14,928 bases of DNA from JAUXEH01 sp965602945 (GCA_965602945.1 CBFDBC010000070.1:1-14928); one strand, 5' to 3'. Counted from the stretch's first letter, positions 6,856 through 14,868 are shown. Program-made: numbers and translations. Notes: a model not told the origin generated them from the sequence alone.

Positions 6856-7797
6856 ATGCGGCAAATGTGCAGGACCTCGATCTCGGCCTGTTTTATCCTG
6901 ATTCTGGGACTCCTGTGGTGCTGCGGGAACCCGGCCCCGGAGGAACAGGGCCTGGGAGCGCTCCTGCCGGATGAGGTGGGCGGCTGGAGCAGGCACGGGG
7001 CGGCGCTGAACTATGCTGGGGATGACCTGTTCATATACATAAACGGCGGTGCGGAGATCTACCAGGAGTTCGGCTTCGAGGAGGTCGCGGTCCAGGATTA
7101 CCGGACGGAGCAGGGCGGGGCCATCTCGCTTGAGGTGTACAAGATGGCGGGGCCGGAGAGCGCCTACGGCATCTTCACTTTCAAGCGCAGCGCGGACGGC
7201 GGCGCCCTGGACTATCCCGGTGCCGAGGCCCAGCTCGAGGACTACTATCTCAACCTCTGGAAGGGATCATACCTGGTGACACTCACCGGATTCGACGAGG
7301 AAGACGCCACGATCCAGGGGCTCAGGGACCTGGCTCGCGCCCTGGCCTTCCGCATCACCGAGACCGGGGAGGCCCCAGGGCTCGTGCGCCTGCTGCCCGA
7401 TAAAGACAGGGTCCTGGGCGGCATCCGGTACTTCAACGGCCCGCTGGCCCTCTTCAACAGCCACAGCTTCGCCCGGGAGGATGTCTTCTCCCTCGAACAG
7501 GGCGTGAGGGGAGACTACGCGGGCGGTGAAAGCCTTTTTATCTTCGCCTACGAGGCTCCGGGGGACGCGGAGGCCGCCTTCAAGAAGGCGGAGGAGTTCT
7601 TCGTATCGGCTCCTGATCATGCGGTGGACCGGGGCCCGGGGGAGGATTATTTCCGCATGCAGGACCCCCGGGAAGGCTTTTTCCAGCTCAAACGCGTGCG
7701 GGATTTTATCCTGGTCGTGAAGCAGCTTGAGTTTTCGGGGGCTCCCGCACCGCTGCTGCTCGAGGCCCAGGCACGGATCGAAGGGATTGACTTTTGA
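6856..7797 (+). CDS. DUF6599-like putative lipoprotein
   Basis: A 313-aa exported protein of unknown biochemical role. After a short basic start (MRQMCRTS) comes a hydrophobic stretch ending LLWCCGNP, with Cys22/Cys23 as possible lipidation sites. The residues before them do not match a standard lipobox well, so lipid attachment is uncertain. The mature part contains INGGAEIYQEFGFEEVAVQD at about 59-78 and later LEVYKM and SAYGIFTF, features that I associate, from memory, with the DUF6599 family. The C-terminal half looks like a second related alpha/beta unit. The start is ambiguous: an ATG at 6817 would overlap the -35 element, 6856 is preferred and 6865 is possible. The stop overlaps the TTGACA of the next promoter, and the next gene begins 39 bp downstream, so the two may be linked. 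Confidence 0.75.
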   Translation: MRQMCRTSISACFILILGLLWCCGNPAPEEQGLGALLPDEVGGWSRHGAALNYAGDDLFIYINGGAEIYQEFGFEEVAVQDYRTEQGGAISLEVYKMAGPESAYGIFTFKRSADGGALDYPGAEAQLEDYYLNLWKGSYLVTLTGFDEEDATIQGLRDLARALAFRITETGEAPGLVRLLPDKDRVLGGIRYFNGPLALFNSHSFAREDVFSLEQGVRGDYAGGESLFIFAYEAPGDAEAAFKKAEEFFVSAPDHAVDRGPGEDYFRMQDPREGFFQLKRVRDFILVVKQLEFSGAPAPLLLEAQARIEGIDF

Positions 7798-7821
7798 CAA
7801 TTCCGCGAAACTCTGTTAAAA
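7794..7821 (+). promoter_or_regulatory. Possible promoter for the VWFA-related gene
   Basis: A perfect -35 TTGACA (7794-7799) overlaps the TGA stop of the previous gene. TTAAAA at 7816-7821 is a weak -10 after a 16-base spacer. Transcription would start close to the ATG at 7837. It could add to read-through from the upstream gene. Confidence 0.35.
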
Positions 7822-7836
7822 AAAGGGTATAGGTCC

Positions 7837-9066
7837 ATGAAAAAAATCGTTCTTTTTTCTGTTTCCGTACTTCTGTCGCTGTCGCTCTTTGCCCAGCAGG
7901 TGGCGGAAGAATCCATGGTCATCAACATCGAGGTCCCTGTGCGTGTATTCCAGGGCGATTCGTTCGTGGACACCCTCACCATCAAGGACTTCGAGGTCCT
8001 CGAGGACGGTGTGCCGCAGACGCTGGAGGCCGTCTACCTCGTCAACAAGCGCAGCATCGAGCGCAGCGAGGAAAAGCGCAGGTTCGCGCCTGACACGGAG
8101 CGGAATTTCTACCTCTTTTTCGAGATCAGTAACTACTCGGCCAGGCTGGGCGAGGCGGTGGAGTACTTCGTGCAGAACGTGCTGTTCCCGGGCGATGTCC
8201 TCACCATCGTGACCCCGGTCAGGACCTACCGGATGCGGAGCTCCGCCCTGGAGCACAAGACCCGCCAGGAGATCGTGGAGCAGCTCAAGGGCATACTCCG
8301 GAAAGACGCGCTGACCGGAAGCTCAGAGTACCGCAACACCATCCTCGAGATGGCCTCCCTGTCCCGCGGCCTGTCCGTCGCCTTGGTCGATCCCGAAATT
8401 GAAGAGACCCGGCAGATGGACGGGTTCGAGAGTATAGAGACGGTCGGGCGTTCCCTGGATGAACAGCTCAACATGTACTACGAGCTGCTCACGCGCCTGG
8501 AAACGCTGCGCCATGTGGATGAGGGTCTTCTGCTGGATTTCTCGGATTACTTGCAGGATGAAACAGGCCAGAAGTATGTGTTCCTCTTCTACCAGCGCGA
8601 GTACATCCCCCAAATCGAACCCCGCATTTTGAGCCGGTACATCGACCTCTACCAGGACCGGCCCAATGTCATGCACACCGTGGTCACCATCTTCGATTTC
8701 TACCGGAGGGAGACCTCCTTCGACGTGGACAAGGTCAAACGGGCCTATGCGGACGCCTCGGTCGCCATTCACTTCCTGTTTCTGACAGAACCCCTGGCAC
8801 CGGTGATCGGTGTCCGTTTCGTGGAATCATCCGATGACATCTTCAGCGCCTTCAAGCAGATGGCTTCCGCGACCGGCGGTTTCATCACCAGCTCGGCCAA
8901 TCCCACCAGAGCTTTCCAGGATGCCCTGGCCGCGGCCGAGAACTACTACCTGGTCTACTACTCTCCCAAGAACCGCAGCCTGGATGGGCAGTTCCGCAAC
9001 ATCCAGGTCAGGGTCAAGACCGGCTCGTTCCGCATCGTCCACCGGGTCGGCTATTTCGCGGATTAG
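7837..9066 (+). CDS. VWFA-related secreted protein (acidobacterial type)
   Basis: A 409-aa protein with a clear Sec signal peptide (MKKIVLFSVSVLLSLSLFAQ, likely cleaved near residue 19-20). The opening of the mature part, INIEVPVRVFQGDSFVDTLT followed by KDFEVLEDGVPQ, and the end, ENYYLVYYSPKN followed by GQFRNIQVRVK, match the plan of the VWFA-related proteins abundant in Acidobacteria (TIGR03436 type). The expected metal site DxSxS is degenerate: the strand FYLFFEISNYS at 91-101 has Glu96 in place of Asp and Tyr100 in place of the second Ser. Metal-dependent adhesion is therefore doubtful. The region 140-240 is predicted to be helical and is less typical. The ribosome-binding site is poor (AAAGGG at about 7822-7827). 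A terminator-like hairpin lies 63 bp after the stop. The function is probably protein binding in the periplasm or at the surface. Confidence 0.82.
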   Translation: MKKIVLFSVSVLLSLSLFAQQVAEESMVINIEVPVRVFQGDSFVDTLTIKDFEVLEDGVPQTLEAVYLVNKRSIERSEEKRRFAPDTERNFYLFFEISNYSARLGEAVEYFVQNVLFPGDVLTIVTPVRTYRMRSSALEHKTRQEIVEQLKGILRKDALTGSSEYRNTILEMASLSRGLSVALVDPEIEETRQMDGFESIETVGRSLDEQLNMYYELLTRLETLRHVDEGLLLDFSDYLQDETGQKYVFLFYQREYIPQIEPRILSRYIDLYQDRPNVMHTVVTIFDFYRRETSFDVDKVKRAYADASVAIHFLFLTEPLAPVIGVRFVESSDDIFSAFKQMASATGGFITSSANPTRAFQDALAAAENYYLVYYSPKNRSLDGQFRNIQVRVKTGSFRIVHRVGYFAD

Positions 9067-9092
9067 CCATCCCGGTGATATGATCCCAAATA

Positions 9093-9260
9093 ATGAGACG
9101 TGAGTTCCTGCCCATAGCCCTGGGATTCTGGGGGATCGCGATCCCCCTTTTCATATCCGTCTTCCTCTACTGCCGCACACCGGCGGAGCGCATCTCGGTG
9201 GGGCTGGCATCCGCCCTCTTCTTCGTCCTGGGGAAGCTTATGCGCGGGATGGAGTGGTAA
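9093..9260 (+). CDS. Small two-helix membrane protein, hypothetical
   Basis: A 55-aa open frame between the VWFA gene and the convergent AMIN gene. It reads MRREFLPIALGFWGIAIPLF and continues with hydrophobic residues to about 25, then a basic/polar turn (CRTPAER) and a second hydrophobic stretch at about 35-47, ending KLMRGMEW. This is a regular two-transmembrane hairpin with positive charges at the N-terminus, in the turn and at the C-terminus. Third codon positions are strongly G/C, as in the neighbouring genes. Against it are a weak ribosome-binding site and a terminator-like palindrome within codons 13-20. The stop lies 7 bp from the stop of the opposing gene, which leaves no other use for this gap. 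I recognise no family. Confidence 0.5.
   Translation: MRREFLPIALGFWGIAIPLFISVFLYCRTPAERISVGLASALFFVLGKLMRGMEW
9130..9151 (+). terminator. Intrinsic-terminator-like hairpin
   Basis: GGGGGATCGCGATCCCCC at 9130-9147 is a perfect 18-base palindrome, able to form a 7-bp stem with a CGCG tetraloop, followed directly by TTTT. It lies 63 bp behind the VWFA-related gene and in the right direction to end its transcript. It also lies inside the small frame 9093-9260, so one of the two calls may be wrong or the hairpin may attenuate that gene. Confidence 0.55.
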
Positions 9261-9267
9261 ACCGGGA

Positions 9268-11199
9268 TCATTTCAAAGAAAACATGAATCCCAGGTCGAA
9301 CGTGAAGTAGAAATCCTGTGGCAGCCATTCCCAGTCCGTGAGGGCGTAGGCGGCGCCGGCCGCCGCGTTCAGCTTGAGCGGGCCCAGATGGAACTCTCCC
9401 CCGAGCAGCGCCTGGGGGCCGAACAGGGTCTTCTGTTCGTTCCGGTAGATGAACTCATAGTCATAGATGCCTTCGATGATCTGCACGGCCTCGACGGCGA
9501 ACCCTCCGTACTGGACGTTCAGGTAGCCGCGGACGCTTTGGGACACGATGGGGATGTAGTACTTGAGCCCGAAGCTGTAGAGGACCTGGTTTTCCACCCA
9601 GTCGGTTTCGGAATAGATGAGGGCGGTGGGGTAGTACCCGGCACCGCCGTGCAGGGCCAGGTTGGGGCTGAGGCTGTACTGCACGAATCCACCGAATCCG
9701 CCCGTGGAAGAGCCGTATCCGAGGCCCAGGCTGAGGCGGGCGGGGAGTTTCGCCTGTGGCTGTGTATAATACGGGGCTTGCGCAGGTGGATCGATCTGCT
9801 CGGGCTTCGGTTTCGGGGCTTGTTTCTGCTTGGCCGTTTCCAGCTCCGCCTGTGCCGCGGGTATCACCAGGCGCTCCGCCTCCGGCTTGGCCTTAACCGG
9901 TTCGGTCCGGACCACCTCCCAGTAGGCCTCCTGAGTTGGTGGATAATAGGTCGGCAGGTTCGCGATCGTATGGCGGGGAACCGTGGTCTCGACGGTCCCT
10001 TGTTCGAGCCACAGGAAGAGCCGAGGGCGGGGCGGAGAGATGGGCTCCGACAGGGAGAAACGGCTGCTGATCGGTGACGGGGTCGCCCGCAGGATCACCA
10101 CGGTGGATATGGCCGGCTCGGGCTCCGGCTCGATCTTTTGTGCGGGAGGCTGAACAGGCTGCGTTTCCGGTTCTGCGGCGGGTGGCTGTGCCGTTTCCGC
10201 CAGCCAGAACAGGATCTTGATGCCCTCTTCGGTCTGTTCTATCTGGTAGGCCGGGATCTCCCTCCTGAAATCGAAGACGACACGGGCGATGTTGTCCTGG
10301 TACATGGCAACCCGGATGGCCGTGATGCCCACGTCGTTGACCGTATAGTGGTGGAAACCGGCGCTCTCCTCGACGTCCTGGAAATCGACCACCATGCGGA
10401 CGGGATTTGGGATCTCGAAGGAGCGGAAGGAGGCGAAGGGTGCGAAATCGAGGTTGACCGCGAAGGAGTCCAGGCCTTTCCCCAGAGAGACACTGTCCGA
10501 AAAGGCGGTGGTGGTCAGGACAGGGCCCGCATCCGATGGGGGCTGTACAGGCCGGGTCCTCTCTACGAAAGGCGTTTCCTCGGGAGTCTTGGCGGCCGGC
10601 CGGCGGATCGCTTCCTTGGGGGGTGGGGTTGGTGCGGGCGGTGGGGGCTTCACGGTCTCGTAGACCCGGCCTTCCAGGGAGCTCTGAGGAGAGGTGGCCT
10701 GGACGGACCGGTAGGAGGGAGCCTGGGTCTCCACGGAAACCTCTTCGGTCGTGATAGGCGCCGGTTTCACCTCGGCTTTTTCCACGGGGGCAGGCTTTTC
10801 CTCCGGAGGCGGGGTCACCGTTTTCTTCACGGGAGGCGTTTTTTCCTCGGCCTTTCGCTCGGGTTCCGGGGGTTTCTTTTCCGGGACAGGCTTCTCTGCC
10901 TCTTTTGTCTCTCCGGCGTAGAGTTCGACGTCCGTGTCCCTGATGAATCCCATGGCCGGACCGCCGTACCTGCGGGACTGGAAGCGGACGTAGTACCAGC
11001 TGTCGCTGACCTTGGTCTTCTGGAACAGGTTGAGCAGCGTCCCTCTGTTGACGGTGTCGATCTTGTAGCTGTACGTACTGGGCTCGGCGTAGATGTCGGC
11101 CTTCGCGACCGTGACGATGACCTGTTCGGATTGGGAGAACAGGGCCGTGGGGAAGACGAACAAGAGGAGGATGTAGAGGTGGTGCCTGAATCGCTTCAC
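9268..11199 (-). CDS. SH3-AMIN-beta-barrel envelope protein
   Basis: A 643-aa exported protein. The best start is a GTG at 11197-11199, with AAAGGAG seven bases upstream (11208-11214), giving MKRFRHHLYILLLFVFPTAL as a signal peptide; the frame is open up to an ATG at 11277, but the 26 extra residues contain no signal. Domains: bacterial SH3-like (about 24-93, ending WYYVRF...GFIRDTDVEL); Pro/Lys/Glu-rich linker (94-225); AMIN domain (about 233-334, with FAVNLDFAPF, NPVRMVVDFQDV, ARVVFDFRRE and IKILFW), as in PilQ and AmiC, where it binds peptidoglycan; second Pro-rich linker (335-485); and a C-terminal module (486-643) of alternating Gly/aromatic strands such as LSLGLGYGSSTGGFGGFVQY that looks like an outer-membrane beta-barrel of about eight strands. 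The likely role is a tether between peptidoglycan and outer membrane. The whole architecture is unusual. Confidence 0.8.
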   Translation of the reverse strand: MKRFRHHLYILLLFVFPTALFSQSEQVIVTVAKADIYAEPSTYSYKIDTVNRGTLLNLFQKTKVSDSWYYVRFQSRRYGGPAMGFIRDTDVELYAGETKEAEKPVPEKKPPEPERKAEEKTPPVKKTVTPPPEEKPAPVEKAEVKPAPITTEEVSVETQAPSYRSVQATSPQSSLEGRVYETVKPPPPAPTPPPKEAIRRPAAKTPEETPFVERTRPVQPPSDAGPVLTTTAFSDSVSLGKGLDSFAVNLDFAPFASFRSFEIPNPVRMVVDFQDVEESAGFHHYTVNDVGITAIRVAMYQDNIARVVFDFRREIPAYQIEQTEEGIKILFWLAETAQPPAAEPETQPVQPPAQKIEPEPEPAISTVVILRATPSPISSRFSLSEPISPPRPRLFLWLEQGTVETTVPRHTIANLPTYYPPTQEAYWEVVRTEPVKAKPEAERLVIPAAQAELETAKQKQAPKPKPEQIDPPAQAPYYTQPQAKLPARLSLGLGYGSSTGGFGGFVQYSLSPNLALHGGAGYYPTALIYSETDWVENQVLYSFGLKYYIPIVSQSVRGYLNVQYGGFAVEAVQIIEGIYDYEFIYRNEQKTLFGPQALLGGEFHLGPLKLNAAAGAAYALTDWEWLPQDFYFTFDLGFMFSLK

Positions 11200-11207
11200 T
11201 CCACAGC

Positions 11208-11214
11208 TCCTTTC
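11208..11214 (-). promoter_or_regulatory. Ribosome-binding site that decides a GTG start
   Basis: AAAGGAG on the minus strand, seven bases ahead of the GTG at 11197-11199. It selects that codon over the in-frame ATGs at 11223 and 11277, and the signal peptide begins right after it. Confidence 0.75.
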
Positions 11215-11283
11215 AATATACATAGACCTCGTCACTTTAGTCGTTTCTCGCAGGCGTAATCCCCCCTCTCCCCGCAATTATTT

Positions 11284-11314
11284 ATTATACACGAACCGCC
11301 TCCGCATGGGTAAA
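11284..11314 (-). promoter_or_regulatory. Predicted promoter for the AMIN-domain gene
   Basis: On the minus strand a perfect TATAAT -10 (11284-11289) is preceded by TTTACC (11309-11314, 19-base spacer) or TTACCC (11308-11313, 18-base spacer). The start of transcription would be near 11277, giving an untranslated leader of about 78 bases. A weaker TATAAC lies at about 11329-11334. Confidence 0.5.
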
Positions 11315-11368
11315 TAATTCTGCTAATCGTTATACACTCAATATCGTGCCCGTTTCTACTCCGGTCAG

Positions 11369-11498
11369 GCATACTGATGAGGAGGTCGTCCGGAGGCGAG
11401 CGGGGTTACGTTCCTCGCAGAGGAGAGCGAGCTGAGGAACAAAATGATCTCCTTCGCTGAAAAAATGGCGAACTCAACCGGATTGAGTCTCAGCTTGC
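11369..11498 (+). repeat. Structured intergenic repeat, copy B
   Basis: A diverged relative of 1547-1673 in the same orientation. Shared blocks in order are CCG.AGGCG (11390-11398), GCGGGG..ACG.TCCTC, GAGGAGAGC.GAGCTGAGGA (11421-11439) and TTCGCTGAAAAAATGGCG (11454-11471). The edges again pair: GCATACTGA (11369-11377) with TCAGCTTGC (11490-11498), 7 of 9 bases. Internal hairpins are GTTCCTC (11410-11416) with GAGGAAC (11434-11440), and CTCAA with TTGAG around CCGGA (11473-11487). No U tract follows the stems, so a simple terminator is unlikely. It stands about 80 bases behind the stop of the tricorn gene. Apart from this element and the promoter at 11284-11314, the gap 11200-11580 shows nothing that I can identify. 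Confidence 0.5.
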
Positions 11499-11580
11499 TG
11501 ACTGACTGCCTTGTTCTGCCCGAAGTCCGCGGGGATGGTGGGGGGGTCTTCGACGAGGGCAGATCATTGCAGGCAGCCGC

Positions 11581-14500
11581 TCACTTCTTCTTTTTCTTCT
11601 TCTCGTGCCACTTGGAGCGGTCGGGCTCTGCGGGCTTGCGGACCTTCTTCGGGGGATTCTGCTCGAGTTCCTTGAGCAGGACCTCCACCGCTTTTTCGAT
11701 GCTGGGATCCTTGCCCTGGCCGACAAGCTCCGGAAGGTCCCAGACCTCGATGTCCGGTGCGATGCCGATGCCTTCCACGGCCCACTCCCCCTCGGTGCTA
11801 ATGATCCCGAAGGTGGGAACCGCCAGGTTGCCGCCGTCCACCAGGCCCGCGTTGCCGGACATTCCGACCAGCCCGCCCCAGGTCGTGGTCCCGATCAGGG
11901 TCCCCAGGTTCAGTTTGCGGAAGTAGTAGGGGAAGGCGTCCCCGCCCGAGGAGCCGTAGTGGTTGATGAGCATGGCCTTGGGACCCTCGTTCGCCACGCC
12001 GGGAGTCTGGTTGGGCACCAGACCCCGCCGGCCCCAGTAGCTCACGATGGTGCGGGACAGCAGGTTGATCATCACATCGGGGATGAAGCCGCCTCCGTTG
12101 TAGCGTTCGTCGATGATGAGGGCGTCCTTGTGGCCGAAGGCGTACATGCCCTTGTAGAGCTCGCGGTTGCCGCTCATGGAGGTGTCGGGAACGTGGAAAT
12201 AGCCGATGCGGCCGCCCGAGAGCTTGTCCACCATCTCCCTCCGGGTTTGGACCCAGTCGAGGTAGAACAGGCTCAGCTCGCTTCTGATGGGCTTGACCTC
12301 ATACTCCCGAGCCCCGTCGGCGCCGGGCTTGGTGTTGACCTTGAGGGAGATCCTCTTGCCCACCGTGTTTTCCAGGAACCGGTAGGGATTGTCCTTGAGG
12401 GTCACATCGTGGCCGTTGAGGCTGATCAGATAGTCGCCTTCATTGACGTCGATCCCCTGCCCGGTGAGGGGCGAGCGCGTGCTTTCGTTCCAGTTTTCAC
12501 CGGGGTAGATCTTGCTGATGACGTAGCGTCCGGCCGCGGCATCCGCCGTGAACTCCGCGCCCAGCAGGCCGGTGTCGATCCGTTCGACCCGGGGGAAGTC
12601 GCCCCAGTTGACATAGGTGTGGCCCACGTTCAGCTCGCCCACCATCTCGCCGAAGATGAAGTCCAAGTCCCCGCGGTGGGACACATAGGGCACTAGCTTG
12701 GCGTATTTGGCTTTTATGCCGGGCCAGTCCACCCCGTGCATGTTCCTGACATAGAACCAGTCGCGGTAGATCTTCCAGCCGTCTTCGTAGATCTGCTTCC
12801 ACTCCTTGCGGGGATCGATCTTCATCTCCAGGGCGTCGAGGTTGAGCTCGCCGTCCCCGGGTTTCTGGTTGGGTTTGTCGAGGCCGATGATCCCGAACCT
12901 CTGTCCCGAACGATAGAGGAACTTCTTCCCGTCCGCGGAGAGCGAGCCGTTCGAGATGCCCTGGATGACGACGATGTCTTTTTTGTCCTTGAAGGTGAGC
13001 TTGTGCAGGGCGCCGCCCGAGAAATAGAGGAGGCCGCCTTCGACGGCGGCCAGGCCGTTGTAGTTGCCGGCCCTGGGAGGCAGGGCGATGATGCGGTCGT
13101 TTATACCGTCGAAATCGATCTTGAGCGGTTCGGTCTTTTTGGTTTCCTCAGCCGGCTTTTTCTCTTCCTTTGCGGGTTTTTCTTTTGCGGCGGTTTTCTC
13201 TTCCGATTCCTTCTTGACCTCTTCGGTGTCGTTCTCATCCTTGAACAGGGGAGGGGCGTCGTCCGTGAGCGCCACCGCATGGATGCGGGTCGCGCGGTTG
13301 TACACGTAATCGAACTCGAAACTCGAGAAGGTCAGGTTGAAGTTGCGGTCTGAGAGGAACAGGAGGTATTTTCCGTCCTGGGAGAACGCCGGGGAGTAGT
13401 CGGAGTACATGTCGTCGGTCAGCTGGCGGGCGTTCGCGCTGTCCAGCGAATAGACCCAAACGGCCGGCTGCCCGTTCTCTCCGTCCTTGGTGTATACCGC
13501 CCACTGCGAGTCGGGGGACCATCCGTAGTCCCTGATGTCGAAGCGGCTGGCCGTATCCACGACGGTGATCTTTTTGGCCTTCACGTCGAGGATCTGGAGG
13601 TCCAGGTTCTTGTCCGAAAACAGCAGCTTGCCGCTGTCCGGAGACCACAGGGCCGGGTAGCGCCAGGCCTCCGAGTTTGTGGTGAGCTGGATGAGGGTGT
13701 CGTTCTCGGCCCGGTCGATGATATAGAGCTCGTATTGTCCGGTCTTGTCGGAATCGAAGGCCACGTAGCGGCCGTCGGGAGACCAGGTGGGGTTCATCTC
13801 ACGGATGCCCTGGGTCCTGGTCAGGTTGTAGGTGATGCCGTTCTCTGCCGGCACCGTGAATATGTCGCCGCGGGCATCGAAGACGGCGCGCTTGCCGGTG
13901 GCGGAGATGTCGAAGCCTTCGATGTTGCCCTTGACGTTCTTGAAGTAGGGGAGCACTCCTGGGAAGTCGTACTTGATGTTGACCGTGACCTTTTGGCTCC
14001 GGCCCGTATCCAGGTTCAGCTTGTAGATGTACCCGCCGTTCTCGTAGACGATGACCCCGTTCTCGCCGGAGGGCCAGAGCACATCATATTCCGTGTGGTT
14101 TGTGACCTGGGTGATCTCCTTCGAGGCCAGGTCATAGGAATGGATGTTGAGCACCAGGTCCTGATCGGAGACGTAGAAGATCTTGTCCTTGTACCAGACG
14201 GGGTGGTGGTCGGTGCCCTCGAATGTCGTGAGCCGCCGGGAGGTGTCGTTGGCCAGGTCGTAGATCCAGACGTCCTGGGCGCGGCCTCCCTTGTAGCGCT
14301 TCCAGGTGCGGAACTCCCGGGAGATGGGTGTGTAGATGATCTCCCGGCCGGAGGGGGAGAAGGTCCCGCCGCCCGCCTCGGGGATCTGGAGGGGAGTTTC
14401 GAGCCCGCCGTCGAGTTTGACCATGAAGTACTTGCCCATGCGGCGTCCGTAGGGGGTCCGGTTGGCCCGGAAGAGGATGGCCTTGCTGTCGGGTGTCCAG

Positions 14501-14868
14501 TCCATGGCCATGTTGTCGTATCCGCCCCGGGGAGGCATCATCCCCACGTCGTTGTAGAAGGTGAGCTGGCGGGGAGAGCCGCCCGCGGACGGCATGACGT
14601 AGATCTGCCTCGATCCGGAATACTCGGCCGAGAAGGCGATCCAGCGCCCGTCGGGGGAGATCTTGGGATAGATCTCCCTCCCCAGATGTGATGTGAGCTT
14701 GCGGGCGTCTCCGCCGTCTGCCGGGGCCGACCAGATGTCTCCGGCGTACACGAAGACGATCAGGTCGCCGTTTATGTCGGGCATGCGCAGCAGCCGGGCA
14801 TCGTCGATGGCCAGCCCGGAAACCGCCAGGCCCAGGATCAGGGAAAACAGAACAAGTGTCTTTTTCAT
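11581..14868 (-). CDS. Tricorn protease homologue, secreted S41-type peptidase
   Basis: A 1095-aa protein close in length to Thermoplasma tricorn (about 1070 aa), a large serine peptidase that trims oligopeptides. It begins with a signal peptide (MKKTLVLFSLILGLAVSGLA), so it is probably periplasmic, unlike the archaeal cytosolic enzyme. Order: beta-propeller blades with PDGRWIAFSAE, PDSKAILFRANR, PDGRYVAFDSDKTG and PDSQWAVYTK (about 25-540); a Lys/Glu-rich linker (about 547-582); the end of the second propeller (about 585-680); the helical core with NVGHTYVN, where His750 matches tricorn His746; a PDZ domain (about 765-860); and the catalytic domain with NHYGSSGGD, where Ser974 is the likely nucleophile, and VEGIGIAPD, with Glu1032 matching Glu1023. 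Tricorn Ser745 and Asp966 appear as Gly749 and Gly975. It ends in six lysines. AGAGGAG lies six to seven bases before the ATG. Confidence 0.93.
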   Translation of the reverse strand: MKKTLVLFSLILGLAVSGLAIDDARLLRMPDINGDLIVFVYAGDIWSAPADGGDARKLTSHLGREIYPKISPDGRWIAFSAEYSGSRQIYVMPSAGGSPRQLTFYNDVGMMPPRGGYDNMAMDWTPDSKAILFRANRTPYGRRMGKYFMVKLDGGLETPLQIPEAGGGTFSPSGREIIYTPISREFRTWKRYKGGRAQDVWIYDLANDTSRRLTTFEGTDHHPVWYKDKIFYVSDQDLVLNIHSYDLASKEITQVTNHTEYDVLWPSGENGVIVYENGGYIYKLNLDTGRSQKVTVNIKYDFPGVLPYFKNVKGNIEGFDISATGKRAVFDARGDIFTVPAENGITYNLTRTQGIREMNPTWSPDGRYVAFDSDKTGQYELYIIDRAENDTLIQLTTNSEAWRYPALWSPDSGKLLFSDKNLDLQILDVKAKKITVVDTASRFDIRDYGWSPDSQWAVYTKDGENGQPAVWVYSLDSANARQLTDDMYSDYSPAFSQDGKYLLFLSDRNFNLTFSSFEFDYVYNRATRIHAVALTDDAPPLFKDENDTEEVKKESEEKTAAKEKPAKEEKKPAEETKKTEPLKIDFDGINDRIIALPPRAGNYNGLAAVEGGLLYFSGGALHKLTFKDKKDIVVIQGISNGSLSADGKKFLYRSGQRFGIIGLDKPNQKPGDGELNLDALEMKIDPRKEWKQIYEDGWKIYRDWFYVRNMHGVDWPGIKAKYAKLVPYVSHRGDLDFIFGEMVGELNVGHTYVNWGDFPRVERIDTGLLGAEFTADAAAGRYVISKIYPGENWNESTRSPLTGQGIDVNEGDYLISLNGHDVTLKDNPYRFLENTVGKRISLKVNTKPGADGAREYEVKPIRSELSLFYLDWVQTRREMVDKLSGGRIGYFHVPDTSMSGNRELYKGMYAFGHKDALIIDERYNGGGFIPDVMINLLSRTIVSYWGRRGLVPNQTPGVANEGPKAMLINHYGSSGGDAFPYYFRKLNLGTLIGTTTWGGLVGMSGNAGLVDGGNLAVPTFGIISTEGEWAVEGIGIAPDIEVWDLPELVGQGKDPSIEKAVEVLLKELEQNPPKKVRKPAEPDRSKWHEKKKKKK

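Noticed and set aside
9388..10077. Plus-strand open frame of 229 codons opposite the beta-barrel part of the AMIN protein
   Set aside because: It has no ribosome-binding site and no recognisable motif; it is an antisense shadow.
10620..10900. Low-complexity repeats in the AMIN gene as a possible tandem or CRISPR-like array
   Set aside because: They encode the Pro/Lys/Glu-rich linker and have no regular repeat and spacer lengths.
10138..11259. Long plus-strand open frame (373 codons) opposite the AMIN-domain gene
   Set aside because: Its product is a Gly/Arg-rich composition artefact without domains or a ribosome-binding site, and the opposite strand encodes recognisable SH3 and AMIN domains. 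GC-rich genes often leave long antisense frames.
11605..12696. Plus-strand open frame of 363 codons opposite the tricorn gene
   Set aside because: It is the antisense of the conserved catalytic part of tricorn, with no motif or start signal of its own. The similar frames at 12736-13353 and 13735-14691 are rejected for the same reason.
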